Notes under the pieces: model-generated
What the model was told of the DNA's origin: nothing
Database searches by the model: none
Seen by the model: only the letters and a program-made list of their open reading frames with translations
Part shown: positions 46,302 through 55,249 of the stretch, in pieces
How positions within the stretch are numbered: position 1 is the stretch's first letter
Layout: each line of letters starts with the position of its first letter
Source of the DNA: Flavobacteriales bacterium
Lineage (GTDB): Bacteria; Bacteroidota; Bacteroidia; Flavobacteriales_F; PHOS-HE28
Reading direction: 5' to 3'
Length of the DNA stretch: 64,000 bases
NCBI GenBank assembly: GCA_016717225.1
Contig: JADKGB010000018.1
Span: 1-64,000, forward strand
Made by a program: the position numbers and the translations under genes

Positions 46302-48629
46302 ATGAACAGAACATTGCGAAAATTCGCATTCACCACTTCCGTCTTTTGGATCAGCAGTATGGCCAGCGCGCAATGCTGCGACTACCTCCTGGTAATGCAT
46401 GACAGCTACGGCGACGATTGGAACGGAGGCCTGCTGCAAGTGAACAGAAATGGATCGCTAATTGGCATTTTTTCGGCGATCGGAGCAGGGAACGACACGG
46501 TGTTCACGGTGTGCAATGGAGATCAATTGGAACTGGTGTACTCCGCCGGTGATTATGAGAACGAGAACACCTACCAGCTCTTCGATCCTGCGGGCAATGT
46601 GGTCTTCGCTGATGGCCCCACCCCGAACACAGGTATCGTATTCACGGGTGTGGGGGATTGCGATGCAGTGGCTGCTCCAGGAAGCGTTCCGTGCGCTGCC
46701 ATTCCCATTGATACAGTGGACTGCCTGCTGGTGGATAATACAACTGCCATCGGGACAGGCATCGATCCCGGTTGCGCCAACTATCAGGGTTCCGATCTCT
46801 GGTATGTTATGCCCGTTCCGCCGAGCGGCAACGTGAGTGTGGGTACCTACGATGCGGGAGGTTTGAATGACACCGGTGTGGCTCTATGGACCGGTACGAA
46901 CTGCATTGATCTCACCCAGCGCGGTTGTGATGATGATGGCGGTGATGTTTATTTCTCCCTGGCCTTGGCGTACGAGCTGCCCGTTGGGGAAATGCTCTAC
47001 ATACAGGTCTTCGGCTACGGCGGAGGAACTGGGGCGTTCGAACTCTGTGTTACCGACCTGGGTACCGTTACGCTGGAAAGCTCCGAGTTGCCGATCGTCA
47101 TGATCAACACACTTGGTCAGGAGATCGTGGACGAACCGAAGATCGACGCGCTGATGGAGATCAAGTACAACGGACCGGGCAACCTTACCTACGTTACGGA
47201 TCCAGCGAACGTGTACAATGGGGTTGTTGGTATCGAGATACGCGGTGCATCGTCCGCTGGCTATCCGCAGCGTCCCTATGGCTTCGAAACGCGCGACTCC
47301 TTGGGTGCGAACCTCGATGTGTCGTTGCTCGGCATGCCGGCGGAACATGATTGGGTGCTGCTCTCCAACTACAACGACCGCTCGCTGATCAAGAACCAGC
47401 TCGCTTTCAAGGTTTCGGAGGGAATGGGGCAGTATGCACCGCGCACACACCTCTGCGAAGTGCTTGTCGACAGTGTTTACAAGGGCATCTACGTGTTCGG
47501 TGAAAAGATCAAGCGCGATGCCGGGCGGGTTGATATCGCCAAGCTCACTGCGGATGAGAATTCCGGCGACGATCTTACCGGAGGATACATCTTCATGCAG
47601 GCCTATTGGGACAACAACAACAGTTTCCTCTCCAATTACCACCCCATCGATCATCCCGAATTCGATGTGTATTTCGTCTACCATACTCCATCACCCGATT
47701 CCATTACTGATCCGCAGCGTGATTACATAGCTGCCTTTGTCGATTCAGTGGAAACGGCGTTGTACAGCACTGCGTTCGCTGATCCGGCTATCGGTTACCG
47801 GAAATACATGGACGTGAAGTCGTTCATCGATTACTTCCTGGTGAACGAGGTGTCGCGGAGCAATGATGGCTTCAAGAAGAGCGTGTACTTCCACAAGGAC
47901 AAGAACTCGAACGGTGGCAAATTGAAGGCGGGACCGGTATGGGATTTCGACTGGGCTTGGAAAAACATCGCCAGCTGTTCGATCTTCTCAGCCACCGATG
48001 GATCGGGATGGGCGCACCAGATCAACGATTGCTTCACTGACAACTATTCCTGCGGCTGGTATTTGCGGCTTCTTCAGGACAGCTCCTTCAACGATGAATT
48101 GCGGTGCAGCTACGAGGAATACCGCACCACGGTGTTGGATACTGCTTTCCTCTTCAATTACATCGACAGCATCGGTGATCGCGTACAGAATGCGCAGGCC
48201 CGGCACTTCCAGAAGTGGCCCCTCCTTGGCGTAGGGGGAGAAGCACCGGATGTCGGCCCTGTGGCCACCACGTATGCCGCCGAACTCGATTCCCTGAAGG
48301 CGTGGATCACATTGCGCCTCGCGTGGCTCGATGCCAACATACCCGGAACGTGCATCAATACATCGGTGGAGGCCAGCAATGCGGTAAGCACACTCTCGTG
48401 TTATCCCAATCCCAGTTCTGGCGTTTTCCACTTTCAAGGATCAATAGCCAGCAATGGCTCCCACGTGATGTCGATCCATGATCTCGCGTGGAGGGAGTTG
48501 GATCGATTCCCGCTTTCTTCCGGACAGCAGAATTTCGATTACATGATCAACGGAAGCGGTACTTATTTCTTCAGTGTTCAGGATCGTTCCGGTCGCACGC
48601 TACAGTTGGGCAAGCTGATCGTGTTTTAG
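46302..48629 (+). CDS. CotH kinase family secreted protein with T9SS domain
   Basis: A 775-residue secreted protein with a signal peptide ending near ASAQ. The first 270 residues hold beta-sandwich modules (LLVMHDSYGDDWNGGLLQVN, SDLWYVMPVPPSGNVSVGTY). Residues about 300-640 form a CotH-type domain: FGEKIKRDAGRVDIAKL, GGYIFMQAYW, and the hallmark AGPVWDFDWAWKN. CotH proteins are atypical protein kinases in spore coats of Bacillus; here the protein is extracytoplasmic and its substrate is unknown. The final 75 residues are a type A sorting domain (LSCYPNPSSGVFHFQ). Confidence 0.87.
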   Translation: MNRTLRKFAFTTSVFWISSMASAQCCDYLLVMHDSYGDDWNGGLLQVNRNGSLIGIFSAIGAGNDTVFTVCNGDQLELVYSAGDYENENTYQLFDPAGNVVFADGPTPNTGIVFTGVGDCDAVAAPGSVPCAAIPIDTVDCLLVDNTTAIGTGIDPGCANYQGSDLWYVMPVPPSGNVSVGTYDAGGLNDTGVALWTGTNCIDLTQRGCDDDGGDVYFSLALAYELPVGEMLYIQVFGYGGGTGAFELCVTDLGTVTLESSELPIVMINTLGQEIVDEPKIDALMEIKYNGPGNLTYVTDPANVYNGVVGIEIRGASSAGYPQRPYGFETRDSLGANLDVSLLGMPAEHDWVLLSNYNDRSLIKNQLAFKVSEGMGQYAPRTHLCEVLVDSVYKGIYVFGEKIKRDAGRVDIAKLTADENSGDDLTGGYIFMQAYWDNNNSFLSNYHPIDHPEFDVYFVYHTPSPDSITDPQRDYIAAFVDSVETALYSTAFADPAIGYRKYMDVKSFIDYFLVNEVSRSNDGFKKSVYFHKDKNSNGGKLKAGPVWDFDWAWKNIASCSIFSATDGSGWAHQINDCFTDNYSCGWYLRLLQDSSFNDELRCSYEEYRTTVLDTAFLFNYIDSIGDRVQNAQARHFQKWPLLGVGGEAPDVGPVATTYAAELDSLKAWITLRLAWLDANIPGTCINTSVEASNAVSTLSCYPNPSSGVFHFQGSIASNGSHVMSIHDLAWRELDRFPLSSGQQNFDYMINGSGTYFFSVQDRSGRTLQLGKLIVF

Positions 48630-48823
48630 CGAAAGTTGAACGATCAGAATGGGAGTGGCGGAGACGCGTATATCAGTTGCTTGGAATAGCTAATAGCATT
48701 TCGCAATCACTGTTGTCCGGGAAAGATCCAGCCGAAATCGTGGAACCGAAGAACCGCAAGGGTTTTCAGAGAGTTGAGTTTGAGGGGGGCTTCTGTTTTC
48801 GAACTGCTCAACATGGTCGTGAA

Positions 48824-48857
48824 CAAGCCGAGATTCCGGGTCAGGCCCGGAATGACA
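48824..48857 (+). repeat. Dispersed repeat, copy 1 (GAGATTCCGGGTCAGGCCCGG)
   Basis: GCCGAGATTCCGGGTCAGGCCCGGAATGACA matches, with one change, the sequence at 50456-50490 inside the DUF4249 gene. The core CCGGGTCAxGCCCGG is itself palindromic. Confidence 0.75.
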
Positions 48858-48865
48858 GATTTCAT

Positions 48866-48908
48866 GGAAGCCGCGATCGGCGGGCACAGCCCGCCGATCG
48901 CGGCTTCC
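48866..48908 (+). repeat. Perfect 20-bp inverted repeat with 3-base loop
   Basis: 48866-48885 and 48889-48908 are exact complements (arms begin GGAAGCCGCG and end CGCGGCTTCC) around the loop ACA. The stem would be very stable in single-stranded DNA or RNA. No adjacent T-tract or gene explains it. Confidence 0.9.
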
Positions 48909-48929
48909 TACACCAATGTCACTGCGGCC

Positions 48930-48952
48930 CTGCCCCGGAGCCTCATCCGGGG
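48930..48952 (+). repeat. GCCCCGGA/TCCGGGGC hairpin, copy 1
   Basis: GCCCCGGA and TCCGGGGC enclose GCCTCA. A near copy with spacer GTTTCA lies at about 61440-61462, showing a dispersed hairpin family. Confidence 0.6.
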
Positions 48953-49009
48953 CGCAGTCTCCCGAAGGTCTCCGGACAACAGTGATTTCGTAATACGGCC
49001 AACAGGCTT

Positions 49010-49450
49010 TTAGCTCAGCTGGGCACTCAGCGTAATGGGCACGCTCTTCAGCACTTGGCTGATGGGGCAGTTCACCTTCGCATCCTCCGTGCAGGTGTCG
49101 AACGTGGCTTGATCGATGCCGGGGACCTTCGCCTGCAGGTCGAGGTGAATGCCCACGATGCCGTTGCCACCGGGCACAGGCCCCATGTGGATCTCGGAGG
49201 TGCAGCGCAGCTCAGTCGGCGTGAAGCCGTGGTTGCCGAGCACAAAGCTCAGCTTCATGGTGAAGCAGCTGGCATGTGCAGCTGCGACAAGCTCTTCCGG
49301 GTTCGTACCGGCCTTGCCGTCCTCGCTCACGAAACGCGTGAGGAAGGAGTGGGGCGTGTTGGTCAGCACGCCGCTCAAGGTGGTGATATGGCCGGATCCT
49401 TCTTTGCCGGAGCCGCTCCAGGTGGCGGTTGCTTTGCGATTGACTGGCAT
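49010..49450 (-). CDS. OsmC family peroxiredoxin
   Basis: A 146-residue OsmC/Ohr-fold protein that uses two Cys to reduce hydroperoxides. The start at 49450 (MPVNRKATATWSG) matches the family start; the frame is open further but lacks homology. The two Cys are in AHASCFTMKLS and KVNCPISQVL. Residues NPEELVAAAHAS are typical of the OsmC subgroup. It is likely cytoplasmic and stress-related. It stands alone between a repeat-rich gap and the DUF4249 gene. Confidence 0.92.
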   Translation of the reverse strand: MPVNRKATATWSGSGKEGSGHITTLSGVLTNTPHSFLTRFVSEDGKAGTNPEELVAAAHASCFTMKLSFVLGNHGFTPTELRCTSEIHMGPVPGGNGIVGIHLDLQAKVPGIDQATFDTCTEDAKVNCPISQVLKSVPITLSAQLS

Positions 49451-49681
49451 GGATGTTTGTGTTCTGCGTTGGGGTTGCGAATGTAGTCTCAGGCGAACTG
49501 AGACAACCGGTCGCCATCCTCCGACCGGGATGGCGTTCGTGTTTACGGAGCACCGCTGCGGAGGGATCGAACGAACCGCCCCAACGAACCCGATGCGAGC
49601 CATACGCGATAGACCTATTGATCGACTCCGAACCGCGTTCCCTGAATGGCCCTCGGATCCGGTGCTATTCGAATGACCCGA

Positions 49682-50509
49682 TCATGGCACCACCAGCGTG
49701 ACCGTGGAGATGCTATGGGCGGAGAAGTACCCCAAGACGTTCCCGCTCAGGTTGGACGTTGGATCGGCAGGTGCCACTCCACCGCTGCTGGTGAAGCTCT
49801 CCAAGGTGGACCAGTAGTTGAAGACGGTTTCGTCGATCGTGAGCAGATCGACGCTCAGAAGGTCGCCTGGTTCCACGGGTTCGTCGTTGTTGAACAAGGG
49901 CTGTCCATTGACCTGTCCGTCGGATAGGCGGTCATCACGCGCGAACACCAAGGGCCATTTGGTCCCGTTCACCCGCACACGTAAGCGGTAGTAGTTCACG
50001 ATGCCCGCGGGGTCTGTATAGATGGGTACCACGATCAGGTTCACGTTCCCGAATACACTGAGGCTGTCGACGGACAAGGTGTCCAGGGAAACCTCCACCG
50101 GCATGGTGCTGGAACCTGTTGTCGTTTCCCCGTCCACGGCAACGGTGAGCGTATACGTATGACCGGGCGCACCGGACAGGAGCCCGGTACTGCGGTAAAC
50201 GCCCCCGCCTTGGTGCACAAGGGCCTCATCATCGCCTTGGTCGTCGGTGATGGTCACTGTAGCGTTCTCCACCGCCGGGAGCACGTTCGGCTCCGTGAAC
50301 GTGACCGAGCGACTGATGCGCACTTCGTGCGGGCCATTGCCGGGGGTCACCTCTCCCTCGATCACCAAGCGCGAGCTGGCTTCATCATAGTCCAGTACGA
50401 TCTCCTTCTCGCACCCACTTAGAAGGAGCGCGGTCATTGTGAGCAGGAACGCGAACGAGCCGAGATTCCGGGTCAAGCCCGGAATGACAGCTTCTTTGTT
50501 GTTACGCAT
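49682..50509 (-). CDS. DUF4249 lipoprotein (TonB-receptor partner)
   Basis: About 275 residues from MRNNKEAVIPG (50509; MTM at 50515 also possible). The lipoprotein signal ends LLLSGCEKE, acylated Cys about residue 33. The rest is a beta-sandwich DUF4249 domain (SSRLVIEGEVTPGNGPHEVR, ENATVTITDDQGDDEAL). DUF4249 genes very often follow a TonB-dependent receptor, as here: the start sits at the receptor's stop. The residues VIPGLTRNL before the hydrophobic segment are encoded by the dispersed CCGGGTCAAGCCCGG repeat, so a repeat insertion has shaped the signal peptide. Likely a surface or periplasmic ligand-capture lipoprotein. Confidence 0.83.
   Translation of the reverse strand: MRNNKEAVIPGLTRNLGSFAFLLTMTALLLSGCEKEIVLDYDEASSRLVIEGEVTPGNGPHEVRISRSVTFTEPNVLPAVENATVTITDDQGDDEALVHQGGGVYRSTGLLSGAPGHTYTLTVAVDGETTTGSSTMPVEVSLDTLSVDSLSVFGNVNLIVVPIYTDPAGIVNYYRLRVRVNGTKWPLVFARDDRLSDGQVNGQPLFNNDEPVEPGDLLSVDLLTIDETVFNYWSTLESFTSSGGVAPADPTSNLSGNVLGYFSAHSISTVTLVVP
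50456..50490 (+). repeat. Dispersed repeat, copy 2, inside a coding region
   Basis: GCCGAGATTCCGGGTCAAGCCCGGAATGACAGCTT, read on the minus strand, encodes AVIPGLTRNLG in the DUF4249 lipoprotein signal peptide. It matches copy 1 near 48.8 kb except for one base in the core. Confidence 0.75.
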
Positions 50510-50514
50510 GGTCA

Positions 50515-52872
50515 TCAGAAGGAGAAGTTGTAAGAGACTGACGGCACCCAGCGGAAGAGGCTCGTTTGCAAGGCGCGCGTGCGGCTTGGATCATTTGGAT
50601 CGGTCTCGAACGCCACGCTGAAGGGATACTCCCGGCCATACGCGTTGTAGATCGAGAACGCCCAGTTCCCTTCGAACTTCGCTTCTGGCCGCTTTTTCAG
50701 CACGAGCGAAAGGTCCAACCGGTGGTAAGCGGGCAGGCGGCTGCTGTTGCGTGCTGTGTAAGCGAAGACCACATCCCCGTCCAAGATGTACTTACCTGAC
50801 GGAACGGTAACGGCGTTGCCGGTCTGAAAGGTCCAAAGGGCGGAAAGGCTCACGCGCTTGCTCAGCTCGTACATGCCCACGATGCTCACGTCGTGCGTAC
50901 GGTCCTGCCGTGCAGCGAACCAGGCGCCCTGATCGATTTCGGCGAAAGAACGTTCCGTGCGGCTGAGCGTATAGCCCACCCAGCCCGTGAAGCGGCCGCT
51001 GTTCTTGCGTGCGAGGAACTCCACGCCATAGGCCCGGCCTTTCCCGAAGACCAGATCGCCCTCCACCAACTGGTTCGCCTGCAGTTCCGTTCCACTTCGG
51101 TAGTCGATCTGGTTCTGCATCCACTTATAGTAAGCTTCTACGCTCAACTGAATGGTATTCTCCTTGCACACAAGGTCGTGGAACCAGCCGCCGGAGACCT
51201 GATCGCCGATCTCCGGCCGCACGTTGTTCGTGTTCGGGATCCACTGGTCGCTCGGGTTGTTGCCAGAGCTGGTACTAAGCAGGTGTATATGCTGCGTGGT
51301 GCGCGCATAGGCGGCCTTTAAGGAGGTGTTCTTCGTGAGCATATAGCTGAAGGACGCCCGTGGCTCAGGGTTCACATAGGTTTTCAGGAAGTCACCAGTG
51401 GCAGAGCTGGTATCGATCGCATTACCCTCCCGATCGAAGGCGTAGAAGTCGCCAGGGCCGAGCACGCTGTACACCGACAAGCGGGTACCCACGGCGATGG
51501 ACAGTTTATCGGTGATCGACTTGTCCCACGAGGCGTACAAGCCGTTCTCCCAACCATACCGGTCCTGTATGCGGGTGTCGTTCAATCCGGATCCTTCGGA
51601 GGTGACCACGCCGGGTAAGGCCGTATGGTGGATGGAATTGAACCCGAAGCGGAACCGGGAACCGGGTTTCTGGTAGTAGCTGATCTCATGGGACAGGTTG
51701 ACATCGCGCACGCCGCTGCGCACCCGAAAGTCCGCATCACCGCTCTTGATGGAGACGGTGTAACGATAGTCCGAGTAAATGAGCGAGGTGTTCGAGAACC
51801 AACGTGATCCGTAGATGTGGTTCCAGCGCAACGTGCCCGTGAGGTTACCCCAGTCGAGGCCGAAGGCGGTACCGAAGCCGAGCCGATCGCGCCCGAAGTA
51901 GCCGCTGAGGAAGAGCTTGTCCTTCTTCCCCACATCCCAGTTCAGCTTCGTGTTGATGTCGTAGAAGTACAACTGGCTGCTGCTCGTGCCCTCATCCGGC
52001 GAGAGTTTCAGAAAAACGTCCGCATAGGTGCGACGGGCTGCGATGAGGAACGAGGCTTTGTCCTTCATGATCGGTCCTTCGGCCATCAGGTTCGTACTGA
52101 TCAAGCCCACGCTGCCGCTGTACTTCACTCGCTGGTCGTTGCCTTCTTTCAACCGGATGTCCAACACCGAGGACAAACGGCCGCCGTATTCGGCGGGAAT
52201 GCTGCCCTTGAACAGTTGCACATCCTTGACGACGTTCGTGTTGAACGTGCTGAAGAAGCCGAGCAGATGGTTCGGGTTGTACACCGGCGCTTCATCGAAG
52301 AGGATGAGGTTCTGATCGCTGGCTCCGCCACGCACGAATAGCCCGGCACTTCCATCCCCGCCGCTCTTTACGCCGGGCAAGAGCTGCAACGACTTCAGCA
52401 CATCCCGTTCACCGAAGATCACGGGCATCTTCTCCACGGAGGACATGTTCAAGCGCTCCACACCGATGTCCGGGCGATCGATCGGGCGCACCGTGCGATC
52501 CTCGGTCACCACCACTTCCTTGAGCACCGAATTCGGCGTGAGCGCGATGTCCAGCACCTGCTTCTCGCGCAGGTCCACCACGCGCTCGTATCTCGCGAAA
52601 CCCACGTAGATGCAAGCCACGGTGTACGTGCCCGGTTCCACCGTGAGCGAATAGAAGCCGTACTCGTTCGCCACCGCGCCCACCTGGGTTGCCCCTTTCA
52701 GTATGATGGATGCCCCGATCAGCTCTTCGCCGCTGGTGCTGTCACGTACGGTTCCGCTGAGGGTGGCGCGGCCGCTTTGGGCGATGGCTCCCCCCAGGAC
52801 CAGCAGCATCGCTAGGGCGACCAAAAGGGCACGGCGCCGTAATACGATGCAGGTAAGGTGGACGGATCTCAT
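50515..52872 (-). CDS. TonB-dependent outer-membrane receptor
   Basis: A 785-residue receptor. The start at 52872 (MRSVHLTCIVLRRRALLVAL) begins a signal peptide ending near AIAQ. A carboxypeptidase-regulatory-like beta domain (about 35-115: LSGTVRDSTSGEELIGASI) precedes the plug (DVLKSLQLLPGVKSGGDGSAGLFVRGG, NQNLILFDEAPVYNPNHLLG) and a beta-barrel ending in aromatic F, as the BAM signal requires. The DUF4249 partner follows directly. Together they probably import a large or scarce nutrient; the substrate cannot be told. It is divergent from a lipoprotein gene. Confidence 0.91.
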   Translation of the reverse strand: MRSVHLTCIVLRRRALLVALAMLLVLGGAIAQSGRATLSGTVRDSTSGEELIGASIILKGATQVGAVANEYGFYSLTVEPGTYTVACIYVGFARYERVVDLREKQVLDIALTPNSVLKEVVVTEDRTVRPIDRPDIGVERLNMSSVEKMPVIFGERDVLKSLQLLPGVKSGGDGSAGLFVRGGASDQNLILFDEAPVYNPNHLLGFFSTFNTNVVKDVQLFKGSIPAEYGGRLSSVLDIRLKEGNDQRVKYSGSVGLISTNLMAEGPIMKDKASFLIAARRTYADVFLKLSPDEGTSSSQLYFYDINTKLNWDVGKKDKLFLSGYFGRDRLGFGTAFGLDWGNLTGTLRWNHIYGSRWFSNTSLIYSDYRYTVSIKSGDADFRVRSGVRDVNLSHEISYYQKPGSRFRFGFNSIHHTALPGVVTSEGSGLNDTRIQDRYGWENGLYASWDKSITDKLSIAVGTRLSVYSVLGPGDFYAFDREGNAIDTSSATGDFLKTYVNPEPRASFSYMLTKNTSLKAAYARTTQHIHLLSTSSGNNPSDQWIPNTNNVRPEIGDQVSGGWFHDLVCKENTIQLSVEAYYKWMQNQIDYRSGTELQANQLVEGDLVFGKGRAYGVEFLARKNSGRFTGWVGYTLSRTERSFAEIDQGAWFAARQDRTHDVSIVGMYELSKRVSLSALWTFQTGNAVTVPSGKYILDGDVVFAYTARNSSRLPAYHRLDLSLVLKKRPEAKFEGNWAFSIYNAYGREYPFSVAFETDPNDPSRTRALQTSLFRWVPSVSYNFSF

Positions 52873-53180
52873 GAGTTGGAAGTGCGCGCGGTGTAACACG
52901 CGGAATTGGAGAATGTTCGGCTTGGTCGAAGCCGGTTGCGCTGATCGGCGGCGGGAACGGAGATCGGCCATGAAGCCGATGATGGTGGCAAGGTGCACAA
53001 AGCGCTCAAGTTGCGGAACGGATGCAACGTTGAAGCGGCAGGGCTATGAGGTCCGGTAGTGGTGCTCACTCTATTGGCAGGCCGGTATGGCGCGCTGTTG
53101 ATCTTCGTTAACCAGGGGCATGTCCGGGGAACAAACGGCTGCCTGGGTGCGTTCGCCGCATAACCAACACAACGAACAAC
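52873..53180. other. Divergent intergenic region
   Basis: About 308 bases between the start of the TonB receptor (minus) and a small lipoprotein (plus). The receptor frame extends into it without homology. Promoters for both genes are expected here, but no clear TAnnTTTG box was seen. Confidence 0.4.
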
Positions 53181-53855
53181 ATGACGACGATGACAGGATA
53201 CCCATGGGTGAAACCCCTTGGAGCAATAGCTACGATCGCGCTGCTTTCCGCATGCACTGAGGTGGTAGAGCAAGCCAAGGAGGTGAAAGCCGTGGTTGCA
53301 ACCACCAACGACAAGGTTCAGAAGGTCATCGATGAACTGGGCCTGGTCTATGTGGAGGAAGGGGCGCAGGACATCATCACTTACGATGAGGTCAACGCGG
53401 CCCAACAGGCGTGGTGCGATGCCCTGGTGCGCATCGGACAGCTGAAGAAAGAAGGCGGCGACTATCGAGCCTTTGCCGAACAGGTGCTTTCCGAAGCGTA
53501 CAACTACGACCAAGGCAAGGTCTTCTTCAAGCCCACGCTGGCCTTCGGTGACCAGACGTTCCGGAACGACAAGAAAGGGGCTTTGGCCTACTTCGTTGGT
53601 GGCGACCCGGACTATCCGAACGACAAGGGCTTCGCCCTTACGCCTTGGGTGAAGGCACGGTACGGCAACGCGGGTAACAAGAACGAGGGCATCCAGATCT
53701 ACGGGTCGGTCGCCATCACCATGGGCAACGTGTGGGTGACCAACGAGGCTGGGGATGAAGTGATGGTGGACAAGACTTGGGTCTTCAAGAAAGGGAAGGA
53801 CGGCAAGCTGCGCATCATCGTTCACAAGTCAGCCCTTCCGTACAAGCCTAGCTAA
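53181..53855 (+). CDS. Small lipoprotein with SnoaL/NTF2-like C-terminal region
   Basis: A 224-residue lipoprotein (LLSACTEVV, acylated Cys about 25). Residues 25-60 are a charged helix. The C-terminal part (IQIYGSVAITMGNVWVTNEA, VDKTWVFKKGKDGKLRIIVH, KSALPY) follows the pattern of short NTF2-like periplasmic proteins that bind a small ligand. The middle segment resembles the phosphoribosyl-AMP cyclohydrolase-annotated family seen next to some transport genes, though that label is doubtful. Function is unknown. A strong terminator follows. Confidence 0.65.
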   Translation: MTTMTGYPWVKPLGAIATIALLSACTEVVEQAKEVKAVVATTNDKVQKVIDELGLVYVEEGAQDIITYDEVNAAQQAWCDALVRIGQLKKEGGDYRAFAEQVLSEAYNYDQGKVFFKPTLAFGDQTFRNDKKGALAYFVGGDPDYPNDKGFALTPWVKARYGNAGNKNEGIQIYGSVAITMGNVWVTNEAGDEVMVDKTWVFKKGKDGKLRIIVHKSALPYKPS

Positions 53856-53871
53856 CGGACAAGAACGCGGT

Positions 53872-53908
53872 CGACTGCGGGCTGGAAAGGGTCCGCAGTC
53901 GGCTTTTT
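53872..53908 (+). terminator. Rho-independent terminator
   Basis: CGACTGCGG (53872-53880) pairs with CCGCAGTCG (53893-53901), followed by GCTTTTT. It separates the small lipoprotein from the DUF2490 gene. Confidence 0.88.
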
Positions 53909-53928
53909 ACCACACCTTCAGCGGATCA

Positions 53929-54702
53929 ATGAGAACTACCATCCTCGTCCTGTTATTGGTATGCACCGCTCATGCGCAGGCACAGAACGATCGCATCAAC
54001 AACCGCGGCACGATCGGTTGGTACAACACCTTCGGCACCTTCAAGCTGTCAGACAAATGGGGCGTGCATGCCGAGTACCAATGGCGCAGGGACAACCTGA
54101 TCACCGACTGGCAACAAAGCCTCGTGCGTGCAGGGATGAACTACCAGCTCAAACCTACAGTACTGCTCCGGGTGGGCTATGCGTGGATCGAGACGTTCCC
54201 CTATGGCGAGCTACCGCTCAACGGGCTGGGCCGCGACTTCACGGAGCACCGCACGTTCCAGATGGTGCAGCTCACGCAGAAGGAGGGCATCTTCGACCTG
54301 TCCCACCGCTTCATGCTGGAGCAGCGCTTCGTAGGGCGTTACAGCAGCGCAGCTGTGGACACGGAGGATGAGTTCCCGCTGCTGCATCGTGCCCGCTACA
54401 TGGTGCGCATACAAGCGCCCCTGAAGGGAACGACGATCGCGGACAAGACCCCGTATGCGGCCGTTTACAACGAGGTCTTCATCGGTTTCGGGAAGAACGT
54501 GAACGCGAACGTGTTCGACCAGAACCGGCTTGGGATGCTCCTGGGCTACCGGTTCAACGGCACTGTCCGCGTGGAAGCGGGTTACCTCAACCAGATCGTG
54601 CAGTTCGGAAGGCGGATCGAGGGCCGGAACGTGTTCCAAAACAACCAGGGGTTGATCGTGAATGCGTACGTGAACTTCGATCTTAGCAAGAAGCAGAAGT
54701 AG
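53929..54702 (+). CDS. DUF2490 outer-membrane beta-barrel protein
   Basis: A 257-residue protein with a signal peptide ending near AQAQ. Alternating hydrophobic and polar strands (RNTFGTFKLSDKWGVHAEY-like pattern, LLRVGYAWIETFPYGEL, LGMLLGYRFNGTVRVEAGYL) indicate a small beta-barrel; the family is DUF2490, with YQWRR and HRFMLEQRF motifs. Function of the family is unknown. It starts 20 bases after a strong terminator, so it has its own promoter, not identified here. Confidence 0.85.
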   Translation: MRTTILVLLLVCTAHAQAQNDRINNRGTIGWYNTFGTFKLSDKWGVHAEYQWRRDNLITDWQQSLVRAGMNYQLKPTVLLRVGYAWIETFPYGELPLNGLGRDFTEHRTFQMVQLTQKEGIFDLSHRFMLEQRFVGRYSSAAVDTEDEFPLLHRARYMVRIQAPLKGTTIADKTPYAAVYNEVFIGFGKNVNANVFDQNRLGMLLGYRFNGTVRVEAGYLNQIVQFGRRIEGRNVFQNNQGLIVNAYVNFDLSKKQK

Positions 54703-54734
54703 AGGGTTCGGGCTGAGTACCCACTCCTCCGTCT

Positions 54735-55130
54735 TTAACGCAGGCTCATCGTTTCCCCTTTCAACCGACGATAATTCAAGAGGAACAACCACTCGGCGTG
54801 AGCGGCATCTTTCACAGTGCGGATGGTGAACTCCGTCCAATCCGCATAGGCTGGGCCGCCGTAGCGGAACTTCCGCGCCAGCCCTTTTGCGATCAGCGCT
54901 TGCGCTAACGGTGTCGACGTGGCAAGGTGCATGTCACCGCTGAAGTGGATGTGCCCCAGTTCTTCTTCGCCAACATAGAAGTCCGCGCCATCGGGTACCG
55001 TTGGTCGGAAGAGGTCCCAATGCGTGGCACTGATCACACCGGGCAGCGCTTGAACCGCAAGCGATACGCGCTCCAGCGGCTGTTGGAGGGTGGGCGGCGG
55101 GATATGTCTCCCTTTGGCCTCGAGTTTCAT
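54735..55130 (-). CDS. DUF5519 (luciferase-domain) family protein
   Basis: A 131-residue protein of the small DUF5519 family, named for a loose likeness to luciferase but without shown enzymatic activity. The hallmark FYVGEEELGHIHFSGDMHL is followed by PLAQALIAKGLARKF and a closing WTEFTIRTVKDAAHAEWLF segment. No signal peptide, so cytoplasmic. It lies downstream of the fasciclin gene in the same direction. Function unknown. Confidence 0.75.
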   Translation of the reverse strand: MKLEAKGRHIPPPTLQQPLERVSLAVQALPGVISATHWDLFRPTVPDGADFYVGEEELGHIHFSGDMHLATSTPLAQALIAKGLARKFRYGGPAYADWTEFTIRTVKDAAHAEWLFLLNYRRLKGETMSLR

Positions 55131-55196
55131 ACTGTGCGTGTTCGTTTTGGTAGTTGGTGTTCCGTACGAAGTTGCAAAGGATAGGGCTGAACGGAC

Positions 55197-55229
55197 GAAC
55201 AGCCACCCCGCATAGCGGAATGGCTGTTC
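55197..55229. repeat. Hairpin between fasciclin and DUF5519 genes
   Basis: GAACAGCCA and TGGCTGTTC enclose CCCCGCATAGCGGAA, which has a second short stem (CCGC/GCGG). It sits after the fasciclin stop (minus strand) with no T-tract on that strand. Confidence 0.5.
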
Positions 55230-55249
55230 AGCGCTGATCGATCAATACC

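Larger units (their letters stand above)
48630..49009. other. Intergenic region rich in palindromic repeats
   Basis: About 380 bases with no convincing gene; frames here have no recognisable protein. It holds a copy of a dispersed CCGGGTCAxGCCCGGAATGACA element (about 48834-48857), a perfect 20-bp hairpin (48866-48908) and a GCCCCGGA...TCCGGGGC hairpin (about 48930-48952). Confidence 0.7.

Noticed and set aside
48488..48985. 165-residue plus-strand frame at the cotH 3' end
   Set aside because: It overlaps a T9SS sorting domain and then runs through palindromic repeats; no protein family fits.
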